Source: Acetobacter farinalis (GTDB lineage: Bacteria; Pseudomonadota; Alphaproteobacteria; Acetobacterales; Acetobacteraceae). From it: a stretch of DNA of 33,648 nt. The position numbers and the translations under genes were made by a program. The notes under the pieces are model-generated. The model was not told where the DNA came from and ran no database searches. It worked only from the letters and a program-made list of their open reading frames with translations. Each line of letters begins with the position of its first letter. The stretch's first letter is position 1. Below, in pieces: positions 1-8,073 of the stretch. The DNA is taken from contig NZ_JAPIUX010000020.1 of the NCBI RefSeq assembly GCF_026240015.1, forward strand, positions 1 to 33,648, written 5' to 3'.

Positions 1-45
1 CCGAGCAAGCCGCTCTTCAACATCAAAGAAACCAGTCTGCTTCAT
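1..45 (-). CDS. IS5-family transposase, N-terminal start only (partial)
   Basis: On the minus strand an ATG at 45 opens a frame that runs off the window edge. The 15 residues seen (MKQTGFFDVEERLAR) resemble the conserved start of IS5-family transposases that I recall from Acetobacteraceae. A purine-rich stretch (GGGGGC) lies upstream. The stop of the neighbouring relaxase lies only 35 bases away, so the insertion may define or have changed the relaxase C-terminus. The identification rests on very few residues and is tentative. Confidence 0.55.
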   Translation of the reverse strand, partial: MKQTGFFDVEERLAR

Positions 46-80
46 GATCCATGCCCCCAATCAACTCAAGGGAAATGGAA

Positions 81-1730
81 TCACAGAGCAGCTCTCAAAA
101 CCAGGGGGTTTTTCGAACCCTCCATCTGTGATGCTAGTTTTGTGAGATTCGCCCGCTCAGCAGAAAACGGCTTGCTATCAAGCAGAGACCGAAACAGGGA
201 CATGTCGCGACGGGCCTGTTCCTTGGCAGGGCGGTGTTTTTCATTCCAGTCGTAAATCAGCCTCTGACGTGCCCGGCTTTGTGTATCAAACTGCTTGCTC
301 AGCCATTCCTCGCGTTTTTTCGGGTTGGCCAGAGCGGCGAATTCCGCATCATAGTGTGTCTTGATGCGCTCCAGCCTGGGTCTGTTCCGTTCAGTCAGAA
401 CAGGGCGTACCGGATCAGGCGGACGTGATCTCAGGCCAACAATGAAGAGCAGTCCCTGAACGGCAAACCGGAGCACTTCCAGAAAATCCAATGCGGTCTG
501 GTCAAACTGCTTTTTCAGGCGTCTGTGCTTTCCACTCAGTCGCTGCCAGACGCTTTTCTCGGCTTTCTCGGACGCCGTCTTTGCTGCGCAATAGCGATCA
601 TAGGCGTTTCTCAGTTGTTTTTCGTAAGGCTGAACGTTCTTCCGCCATTGTGCCAAAATAACCTCTTTGTCTGGCAGAGGACGCTTCATGGCAGGAGCCT
701 GCTGGTCAAGGATGGCCTGTCTGTCATGCAGGGCGTTTAAAAGCAGACGTCGCAGGCGGGCTTCTTCCACAGTTCTGATAATCGGGCCAATGTGAGGGGC
801 AGCCTGAGGGGAACGAACAGGTCGGTCCACATCCGCAACCCGTTTGCGATAGAGGTCTTGCTGGAGCTTGCTTCTCTTGGGGCGTCGGATGAGGGCTGGC
901 TTCTGTCTGGGAGTATTTTCTTCTGCAAGCAGTTTGCGGAACTCTGCCATTCTGACTTTGGTCAGACGGGTGAAACTTCCAATGAGCGTGCCGTTCTCGT
1001 CTTCAATGATGTGTGCTCCCGGTCTGGTGTCTTTCCTGTCTCCCTCGCGCATTGTCAGGCCATGCTCTTTCAGTGCTGCGCGGAAGGATTTCAGCCCATC
1101 AGAGTGAGACCAGAGGTTCGCCACCAGTGTTTTCCGGGTAGCCAGATCAACACCCTGCCGTTCCGCGATCCGTCTCGCCTGTGCTGTATAGGCTGCGCGG
1201 GGTTTGAGATCATCGGAAGGGGGGATAAGCGATTCAACCTGTTCGGCTTCATGATGGTATTCCTGCTTGTGGAGGGCTTTTGCAATGGCCTTATCATGTC
1301 TGCCGGGTACCAGAGCATGGCCCAGTCGTATTTCTTCCAGTCGGGCGACTTTCTCAAGGCGCATCCAGCTAAACCGGCTGCTGAGCACATGATCTCCTTG
1401 CCATTCCGGCAGGATCAGATGCCCATGCGTCAATCCGTCTTTCTGGTGGATGATGAGGGTCATATGACTGGGATCAGCTTTGAGTTCCTGACAGAGGCGA
1501 CCAGCGAACTCAGCAAGCTGGGTATCACTCATAGCTTGTGCTGGGTTAAAAGCAATATGGCGTAAACCATAGCTCAGACCCTCACGTTTTGCCTCCTGCA
1601 TATGGTCGCGCATCAGCCAGTCTGATCCAGCCAGTACGCGAATGGCTTCATTTTTCGCGCCATGCAGGACATGATGACTCAAAGCCCCCGCACCACTGCG
1701 TGTTTTAATTCTGCTTTCTTTGACGATCAT
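81..1730 (-). CDS. mobA: Relaxase / mobilization nuclease (MobA/VirD2-like), copy A
   Basis: This 549-residue protein should nick the transfer origin on one strand and pilot it during conjugative mobilization. The metal-binding histidine triad of relaxases is visible as H95 followed by H102 and H104 in THGHL. It is preceded by a YGLRH motif (Y54, H58). There is no tyrosine before residue 54; in the N-terminal region where MOBP relaxases place the nucleophile, histidines lie at 19, 20 and 23. The C-terminal half is highly charged and probably helical, with a hydrophobic patch near residues 420-435. It follows mobC with a 19-base gap and so is probably co-transcribed. It aligns clearly with the relaxase at 13899-15326 through its first 150 residues. 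Its C-terminus lies close to an insertion-sequence gene and may have been altered. Confidence 0.85.
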   Translation of the reverse strand: MIVKESRIKTRSGAGALSHHVLHGAKNEAIRVLAGSDWLMRDHMQEAKREGLSYGLRHIAFNPAQAMSDTQLAEFAGRLCQELKADPSHMTLIIHQKDGLTHGHLILPEWQGDHVLSSRFSWMRLEKVARLEEIRLGHALVPGRHDKAIAKALHKQEYHHEAEQVESLIPPSDDLKPRAAYTAQARRIAERQGVDLATRKTLVANLWSHSDGLKSFRAALKEHGLTMREGDRKDTRPGAHIIEDENGTLIGSFTRLTKVRMAEFRKLLAEENTPRQKPALIRRPKRSKLQQDLYRKRVADVDRPVRSPQAAPHIGPIIRTVEEARLRRLLLNALHDRQAILDQQAPAMKRPLPDKEVILAQWRKNVQPYEKQLRNAYDRYCAAKTASEKAEKSVWQRLSGKHRRLKKQFDQTALDFLEVLRFAVQGLLFIVGLRSRPPDPVRPVLTERNRPRLERIKTHYDAEFAALANPKKREEWLSKQFDTQSRARQRLIYDWNEKHRPAKEQARRDMSLFRSLLDSKPFSAERANLTKLASQMEGSKNPLVLRAAL

Positions 1731-1749
1731 GACGCATGGTCACAGGCAA

Positions 1750-2136
1750 TCAATGCAGGGTTACAGTCGTGTCGCACGTGCGACGGGCTATTCTTCTGGA
1801 AGGCTTTTTGCGAGATCGTGACAGAATGCGGTCGAGCCGATGGATCAGGGTTTCGATGTCGCCCAGCACAGAACGGCAATGGACGGCATCGCCACAATTT
1901 GCAGAGTGAGCAAGCTGATTGAGATTGTTGCCAACGCGTGAAAGCTGGGTGCGTAGTCTGCGGAGTTCGTCCGAAATGGATGGACCATCATCCCCCGAGA
2001 ACTCAGCGGAAGTCAGCAGAGAGCGTATCCAGTCAGACGTGGTCACATGACCATGGCTGCGCGCGATATGGCTCCAAAGTGTGAGTTCAGCAGGGCTGGC
2101 TCTGACAGAGAGACGAGAAGTTCGAGATGCAGGCAT
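1750..2136 (-). CDS. mobC: MobC-like relaxosome accessory protein, copy A
   Basis: This 128-residue protein probably binds the transfer origin and helps the relaxase open it. The MobC family hallmark is visible as LSRVGNNLNQLAH in the C-terminal half. An N-terminal stretch (RLSVRASPAELTLW) looks like a ribbon-helix-helix DNA-binding segment. A longer frame runs upstream to 2214, but I chose the ATG at 2136 because AAGGAG lies just before it and because the longer version would translate through the oriT-like hairpins. The relaxase gene follows 19 bases downstream. The family assignment is firm. Confidence 0.85.
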   Translation of the reverse strand: MPASRTSRLSVRASPAELTLWSHIARSHGHVTTSDWIRSLLTSAEFSGDDGPSISDELRRLRTQLSRVGNNLNQLAHSANCGDAVHCRSVLGDIETLIHRLDRILSRSRKKPSRRIARRTCDTTVTLH

Positions 2137-2154
2137 AACAAGGTTCTCCTTAAA

Positions 2155-2214
2155 GGGGGTCAACGGGGGAAGTATTCCCCCTTGCCAGGTGCTGAATGGG
2201 TAGCCATTCAGCAC
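2155..2214 (-). other. oriT-like region A: two hairpins upstream of mobC
   Basis: Read on the minus strand, a perfect 11-bp stem (2204-2214 with 2189-2199, 4-base loop) is followed after 7 bases by GGGGGAA-TAC-TTCCCCC (2181-2165). Then comes GTTGACCCCC (2164-2155), just before the mobC ribosome binding site. The same layout, with shared bases TTCCCCCGTKGACCCCCTT, precedes mobC copy B at 13409-13485. An inverted repeat beside a short conserved block next to mob genes is typical of transfer origins. The nick site is not identified. The alternative is a MobC autoregulatory operator. Confidence 0.6.
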
Positions 2215-2407
2215 TGCTGGCTCCTCTTAAAGATAACCTATTGAGATACCCGATTTCCTGTTTTTGTTTTGGGTGTTTTTTAAATGACGATGATCTATTG
2301 GAATAGATCAAAAGTGTTGTTTGTAAACCTTATGGTTCTTAAAGGTCTGGCTCTGTCTTCGTAGGAAAGACAGAGCCAGAAGGAAATGTATTTAGGGTAT
2401 GACTTTT
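2215..2407. promoter_or_regulatory. Intergenic region upstream of mobC and downstream of sodB, with a 20-bp dyad
   Basis: There is no gene here. It holds a perfect 20-bp dyad, TGATCTATT-GG-AATAGATCA, at 2291-2310 beside a T-rich tract at about 2263-2281. It probably contains the mobC promoter, and the dyad could be an operator or part of the transfer origin. No convincing -35/-10 pair was picked out. Confidence 0.4.
2346..2380 (-). terminator. Hairpin downstream of superoxide dismutase
   Basis: A perfect 14-bp stem (2346-2359 with 2367-2380, 7-base loop) starts 28 bases past the sodB stop. The T-tract after it on the minus strand is short (CCTTTAAG), so termination is likely but the call rests on stem strength. 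Confidence 0.6.
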
Positions 2408-3010
2408 TTAGGACGCTGCTTGTTCGTAGAGATCGGCAACGCGTTCCCAATCAACCAGATCAGCCAGAAAGGCATCCACATATTTGGGGCGCATATTACG
2501 ATAGTCGATGTAGTAAGCGTGCTCCCAGACATCACAGGTTAGAAGAGCGGTATGTCCATGGACAAGGGGAGTGTCTGCATTTGCCGTTTTAGTTATGGCC
2601 AATTTTTCGCCATCATGAACCAGCCATCCCCAGCCACTCCCAAATTGGGAAACACAGGCTGTTTTGAAGTCGCTTTTAAATTGGTCCAGAGAACCAAAGT
2701 CTGCAATCAGTTGTTTTTCAAGAGAGCCGGGAATGAAACCTCCTCCCTTGGCTTTCATGCTTTTCCAGAAAAACGAATGGTTCCAGTGCTGGCCAGCCTG
2801 GTTGAACAACACTTTTTGTGTCTGGTCCTTTGAAGAACGACGAATAATGTCTTCAAGAGATAACCCTTTGAATTCCTCGCTGGTCGTCAGTTCATTCAGT
2901 TTGTCGACATAGGCCTTATGATGTTTCCCATGATGATATTCGAGTGTTTCTGCTGACATATAAGGGGCAAGAGCATCCATGGCATAAGGGAGCTCTGGTA
3001 ACTGAAACAT
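2408..3010 (-). CDS. sodB: Superoxide dismutase, iron type
   Basis: This 200-residue cytosolic enzyme converts superoxide to oxygen and peroxide. The metal ligands of the Fe/Mn family are visible: H26, H78 in WNH, D160 and H164 in the DVWEH signature. H30 and Y34 line the usual active-site gateway. Q74 in AGQHW, together with an alanine in KTANADTP where manganese enzymes have glutamine, points to the iron form; this follows from known family differences. The length matches the family. It lies 30 bases downstream of a TPR-like gene on the same strand and is probably co-transcribed with it. It sits within a mobilizable element, which suggests it is carried as an oxidative-stress cargo gene. 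Confidence 0.95.
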   Translation of the reverse strand: MFQLPELPYAMDALAPYMSAETLEYHHGKHHKAYVDKLNELTTSEEFKGLSLEDIIRRSSKDQTQKVLFNQAGQHWNHSFFWKSMKAKGGGFIPGSLEKQLIADFGSLDQFKSDFKTACVSQFGSGWGWLVHDGEKLAITKTANADTPLVHGHTALLTCDVWEHAYYIDYRNMRPKYVDAFLADLVDWERVADLYEQAAS

Positions 3011-3040
3011 AATGGTTTGCTCTTTCTGTTGGCCCGCATC

Positions 3041-3562
3041 TTATGCGTTGTAGGTCTTTACAGGTTCTGATGTCGGGCTTGTGGGGGGCATGTAACCTGC
3101 AATCTGATACACTCTGAGCGCAGTGGCTCTGGCGTGCGTAATGAGATCATCCCTGTCGTGATGATGGTCAAAGAGAGCATCTGGATAGTCGGTCAGAAGG
3201 CTGACGATGGATGGAAGTTGTTCGACGCAGGCCAGACGGGCTTCCAAAGGTAATGTCGGCAGAGACGATGCCTGAATAAGTGCTGTGCAGGCGCTTTTCA
3301 GAAAGGAGAGGGACTTTTTCAAGTCACCCTGTTTTTTGAAAAAATCTGCAAAATTAAGATAGGAAATGGTCAAGATCACAGGTGAAGAAAGATGCTGCCC
3401 TGATACTTTGAATGTATCAAAAAATGTTGTTGCTGTGGTGAGGGACGCCTCATAGCCTTGTTCGGCTTTCTTCAGATGGCCAAGGGTGAAGGCGTGATTG
3501 GCCTGCCGTGTGTCTTCTTGCCACATGCGTTCAGATGGGGTGGTCGGGCCGGTGGAGAGCAC
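3041..3562 (-). CDS. Hypothetical protein with TPR-like helices, upstream of sodB
   Basis: I do not recognise a named family. The 173-residue protein has no signal peptide or membrane segment. Alternating helices such as HAFTLGHLKKAEQGYEASL and LNFADFFKKQGDLKKSLSFL look like tetratricopeptide repeats, which suggests a protein-binding role. A HHHDRDD cluster lies near residue 133. The start is a GTG at 3562 with a purine-rich stretch upstream; an internal ATG at codon 13 has no obvious ribosome binding site. It is the first gene of a likely two-gene unit with sodB. A link to superoxide defence is only suggested by position. Confidence 0.65.
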   Translation of the reverse strand: MLSTGPTTPSERMWQEDTRQANHAFTLGHLKKAEQGYEASLTTATTFFDTFKVSGQHLSSPVILTISYLNFADFFKKQGDLKKSLSFLKSACTALIQASSLPTLPLEARLACVEQLPSIVSLLTDYPDALFDHHHDRDDLITHARATALRVYQIAGYMPPTSPTSEPVKTYNA

Positions 3563-3600
3563 CCTTTTCTCGCCTTATCTATTACCGTATCACGAGGAAA

Positions 3601-3633
3601 ATAGCATAAACATCATAGTATGCAATATGCTAT
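3601..3633. promoter_or_regulatory. Inverted repeat upstream of the TPR-like/sodB unit
   Basis: ATAGCATA (3601-3608) and TATGCTAT (3626-3633) form a perfect 8-bp inverted repeat with a 17-base spacer. It lies about 40-70 bases upstream of the GTG start at 3562, a good place for an operator of the sodB unit. The regulator is unknown. Confidence 0.4.
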
Positions 3634-3667
3634 ATCATGGAATGTGTTCACATTGCGTGGCGCATGG

Positions 3668-3700
3668 GCAGATCACCGAGGGTACGGTGATCTGCTTTTT
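3668..3700 (+). terminator. Strong rho-independent terminator on the plus strand
   Basis: GCAGATCACCG (3668-3678) pairs perfectly with 3685-3695 across a 6-base loop and is followed by TTTTT at 3696-3700. The U-tract exists only when read on the plus strand, yet both neighbouring genes are on the minus strand. It may end a small plus-strand RNA starting near 3590-3640, or block transcription entering the integrase from the left. Confidence 0.65.
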
Positions 3701-3736
3701 AATGATGGAGATGATTGTTTGGATATTGATCCTGCC

Positions 3737-5356
3737 TCACCAAACAGATTGAATGCATTCTTCAGGATAGTGAAGGGCTTCGATCACTTGTTGAAGATTA
3801 GCGACCTCAATTCCGCTCGTATAGTTCATGGTGCCTTGAGATTTATGACTGGCTTCATGCCCGAGCACAGTATCAATCCATAATTCTCTAATGTGCGCCT
3901 CTTGGTTTCTGAGTTTCGTGCTGACCGTATGACGGAAAGAATGGAACGTCACAGCATCGGGAAGACCAAGTCGTTTTTTGTGCTTTGAAAACGAGCGGGC
4001 AAAATTATCGCCTCTCTCGCCAGAAGTAGAAATGGTCAGATCAGGAAAGAGGTATTTCTCACCATTATCCTCAAGCAGGTTCAAGTCTTTCATTTGGAGC
4101 AGACTTGAATGAACGGGAATGATGCGCGTTCCTGCTGCTGTTTTTGGTGACCAATCATCTTCAGGATGTGGGCGTACATGGAAGCAAGGAACACCGTCGA
4201 TCAACTCAATATCCTGTCTTCGTAAATTGCAGATTTCACCTAACCGCATGCCGCTAAACATACCGATCGTGATGATGCCAGCCCATGTTCGATGGGAAAC
4301 CGAAGTCCCTGACCAATGAGTGTTGGCAAGCAAGGCAAGCTCACCATCTGTCCATCCTCTGCGGACAATCTTCTTGGTGACATTGAAGTCCCAGCCGGAC
4401 CATGGATTCTTGTCGACAAAATCGCGTTTGACCAGATGTCCCCATAATGCAGACAGCCGAGAGAAATGGTTTTTAACGGTTTTCCCACCAACTGTTTCCA
4501 GGCCTCGTTCCTGAGCCTGTGCAATAACAACGCGCAAGGGAAGGGTGGTTTTCCCTTTTCCATGTGTCGCGGGCAGGGATGAGAGCAGGTCAAAAAACTC
4601 CCCCGCCATGTTGCCCGTAATCTGTCGCACAGGCATGTCGCCAAAAGCTTCAACAAACAGGTCAATAGTCTTCTGAGTGCCCTTTATGGTGTCAGCACTC
4701 TTTGTCCTGTCGGAATAAATGAAGCGTTCAGCCATGGTCGAGAGAAGAGGCGAGGAGGCTTTTGGGGCGGGCTTGCGCTCTTCCTGCACGAATGGGGTTG
4801 GTATCTGAGGAGTAGGCTGGGCAAGATGCACAGGCTGACGGCTCTGGATACCAACGATCATGCCAGACAGACGGTCAGCTTCCGCCTTGAGCATTTTCTT
4901 TTCCTGTTTGCTCAGGGCAATGCCAGTGGTGAGCTGCTGACGCAGACTGTCAAAGCGCTGGCCGATCTCGCGTATCTTTTTTGAGCTTTCATCGAGGAAG
5001 GCGTTTTCGCTTCCAATTCTTTCTAGCAGTGCCATGTTATGGGTGGCGTCGCGGATTTTGCGGTCAAGGGCGTGGCACGTTTCGGCAAGGGCAAGTGTTT
5101 CTTCCTGATCCCTGATTGTCTGAGCCTGAATAGTCAGCAGCTCTTTCATCAGATCAGTGTCAGGCTTTTCGTCCATCATCCTTGCTCTTTCAAACAGTGC
5201 GCCCGTGGACGCATAGAGGGCCGCTGCCCGTTCACGGGCAATGAGCTTACTCTGAGTTTGCAGGGAAAGGGAGATTTCGGTTCTGCCGAGGCAGGCTTGC
5301 ACGGCCTGCGGGACTGCGCGCCGAAAGTGGTAATGAGACCCAATGAGTCGGAGCAT
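3737..5356 (-). CDS. int: Tyrosine recombinase / site-specific integrase 1 (DUF6538 N-terminus)
   Basis: This 539-residue integrase should recombine the element into and out of the tRNA-Leu 3' end. The N-terminal 55 residues (MLRLIGSHYHFRRAVP) form a DUF6538-type domain, and a coiled-coil-like linker covers about 75-165. The catalytic set is complete: R371 in GMRLGE, K405, H472 and R475 in FHSFRH, H500 in LGHE, and Y512. The frame stays open upstream to 5566, but that extension would translate through the att repeat. I chose the ATG at 5356 because it aligns exactly with the start of integrase 2. The start lies 86 bases from the att repeat. It is clearly homologous to the 17526-19151 protein over its full length. 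Confidence 0.93.
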   Translation of the reverse strand: MLRLIGSHYHFRRAVPQAVQACLGRTEISLSLQTQSKLIARERAAALYASTGALFERARMMDEKPDTDLMKELLTIQAQTIRDQEETLALAETCHALDRKIRDATHNMALLERIGSENAFLDESSKKIREIGQRFDSLRQQLTTGIALSKQEKKMLKAEADRLSGMIVGIQSRQPVHLAQPTPQIPTPFVQEERKPAPKASSPLLSTMAERFIYSDRTKSADTIKGTQKTIDLFVEAFGDMPVRQITGNMAGEFFDLLSSLPATHGKGKTTLPLRVVIAQAQERGLETVGGKTVKNHFSRLSALWGHLVKRDFVDKNPWSGWDFNVTKKIVRRGWTDGELALLANTHWSGTSVSHRTWAGIITIGMFSGMRLGEICNLRRQDIELIDGVPCFHVRPHPEDDWSPKTAAGTRIIPVHSSLLQMKDLNLLEDNGEKYLFPDLTISTSGERGDNFARSFSKHKKRLGLPDAVTFHSFRHTVSTKLRNQEAHIRELWIDTVLGHEASHKSQGTMNYTSGIEVANLQQVIEALHYPEECIQSVW

Positions 5357-5361
5357 CTGCG

Positions 5362-5390
5362 TTTCCCGTTCTGGGAAGACAAACGGGAAA
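5362..5390 (-). promoter_or_regulatory. Inverted repeat over the ribosome binding site of integrase 1
   Basis: TTTCCCGTT (5362-5370) and AACGGGAAA (5382-5390) are perfect 9-bp arms with an 11-base spacer. On the minus strand the arm nearer the start contains GGGAAA, the only ribosome-binding-like sequence before the ATG at 5356. A hairpin in the message could hide it, or the dyad could be an operator. Confidence 0.45.
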
Positions 5391-5442
5391 ATCCCGCAGA
5401 CCCGCCAAATTCTCATTTTACTGTTATATTTCAATAGGTTAG

Positions 5443-5472
5443 TGGTGCGAACTGCGGGACTCGAACCCGCAC
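5443..5472. repeat. att repeat: 30-bp copy of the tRNA-Leu 3' end (junction of elements 1 and 2)
   Basis: These 30 bases are identical to 19241-19270, which cover the CCA end, acceptor strand and T-arm of the tRNA-Leu gene. The match ends at both sides (G versus A before it, C versus G after it). No tRNA body follows, so this is an integration junction rather than a gene. Confidence 0.9.
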
Positions 5473-5741
5473 CGCAATCAACCAACATACTTCGTTGTGT
5501 GTATGCTGGTAGCGATAATGGCGGATTTTCTGGGAGAAACAAGCGCTGCACTTGCATAGCGAACATGCGGGTAGTGCCCGCACGTCAAGCATTAAGTCAG
5601 TATGTCATGGTGGCGGGGTTTTCAGTCTGAATGCTGCAATACCGTATGGTGATTTCTCTTTCCGCCTGAAACACTCGACCAGGCGAATGGAATAGGCCAA
5701 ACTGCGAAGTCTGTTTTGTTTGTAATGTAAGGCTTCTTTCC

Positions 5742-7354
<1,613 letters not shown>

Positions 7355-7355
<1 letters not shown>

Positions 7356-7756
7356 TGCTCTATCTCACTCCACTGGAACGCGCACTCGACCGCCTGAAAG
7401 AAGGCTGGACACGTCACCTTGCCCAGCCAGACGATGAGCAGTTGCGGGACGGCCTGATCCAGCGTTTCGAGTTTACCTATGAACTCAGCCACAAAACCCT
7501 GAAACGCTTTCTGGAAGCCAATTCTGCCTCTCCCGAGGACTATGATCGCATGGGCTTTCCGGACATGATCCGCTCCGCCAACGAAGCCGGACTGCTCAAA
7601 AGCGCATGGCCGCAATGGAGCGTGTTTCGCAAAATGCGTAACCTGACCAGCCATACTTACAACGAGGCCACAGCCAGACAGGTTGTGGCCAACATTCCGG
7701 ACTTTATCGCAGAAGCCGAGTTTCTGCTGATCACGCTGAAAGAGCGCACAGCGTGA
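7355..7756 (+). CDS. hepT: HepT-like HEPN toxin (nucleotidyltransferase substrate-binding protein, HI0074 family)
   Basis: This 133-residue protein carries the RX4HXY motif of HepT toxins: R95, H100 and Y102 in RNLTSHTY. In known HepT/MntA pairs the HEPN protein is an RNase and the partner AMPylates the motif tyrosine to silence it. The partner gene follows with a 4-base overlap (GTGA). The gene starts within the hsdM stop (TAATG) behind AAGGAG. It therefore lies inside the restriction operon, between hsdM and hsdS. The toxin role is from family knowledge. Confidence 0.88.
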
Positions 7757-8073
7757 CAGGGCAGATCGACATAACGCCCGAAGAGCGGGCCATTGTGCTG
7801 CGGATACTCAACGAGATTGTGCCTGACCGTGAAGTGCGGGCGTTTGGCTCGCGCGTGACAGGCAAGGCCAAGCCATTTTCTGATCTCGATCTGGCGATTA
7901 TGGGTGATGAACCTTTGTCCTTGGGAACGCGAGCACGGTTGGAAGAAGCTTTCTCAGAGTCAGAACTGCCGTGGAAAGTGGATGTTCTTGATTGGGCACA
8001 AGTCGATGCAGATTTTCGTAAGAAAATTTGTATAAATCATATCATAAAGAATAATTATTTTGGTGTGTTATGA
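7753..8073 (+). CDS. mntA: MntA-like minimal nucleotidyltransferase antitoxin
   Basis: This 106-residue nucleotidyltransferase shows the GSX10DXD active site: G32-S33, then D44 and D46 in SDLDLA. Family knowledge says such proteins AMPylate and neutralise the HepT partner. It starts with GTG, overlapping the hepT stop by 4 bases, and its stop overlaps the hsdS ATG (ATGA). The last 20 or so residues (from about FRKKICINHIIKNN) are encoded by strikingly AT-rich DNA like the first hsdS recognition domain, and do not look like the usual family tail. The C-terminus may have been exchanged together with hsdS. Confidence 0.88.
   Translation: MTGQIDITPEERAIVLRILNEIVPDREVRAFGSRVTGKAKPFSDLDLAIMGDEPLSLGTRARLEEAFSESELPWKVDVLDWAQVDADFRKKICINHIIKNNYFGVL

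Larger units (their letters stand above)
1..5472. mobile_element. Integrative mobilizable element 1 (right part; left end outside window)
   Basis: The right end is set by the 30-base tRNA-Leu 3'-end copy at 5443-5472. Next to it is a tyrosine integrase reading away from the repeat. The element also carries mobC/relaxase genes, an oriT-like leader, a superoxide dismutase operon and an IS5-type transposase start. No replication gene is seen. The left boundary is not in the window. The gene content and AT-richer look separate it from the chromosome to the right of the tRNA. The element call is inference from att repeat, integrase and relaxase together. Confidence 0.7.

Noticed and set aside
792..1565. 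257-codon plus-strand frame opposite relaxase A
   Set aside because: It is the antisense of a clear relaxase gene and shows no family features or ribosome binding site.
5443..5530. A second tRNA gene next to integrase 1
   Set aside because: Only the last 30 bases of tRNA-Leu are present; no anticodon arm, D-arm or 5' acceptor strand follows. It is an att copy.
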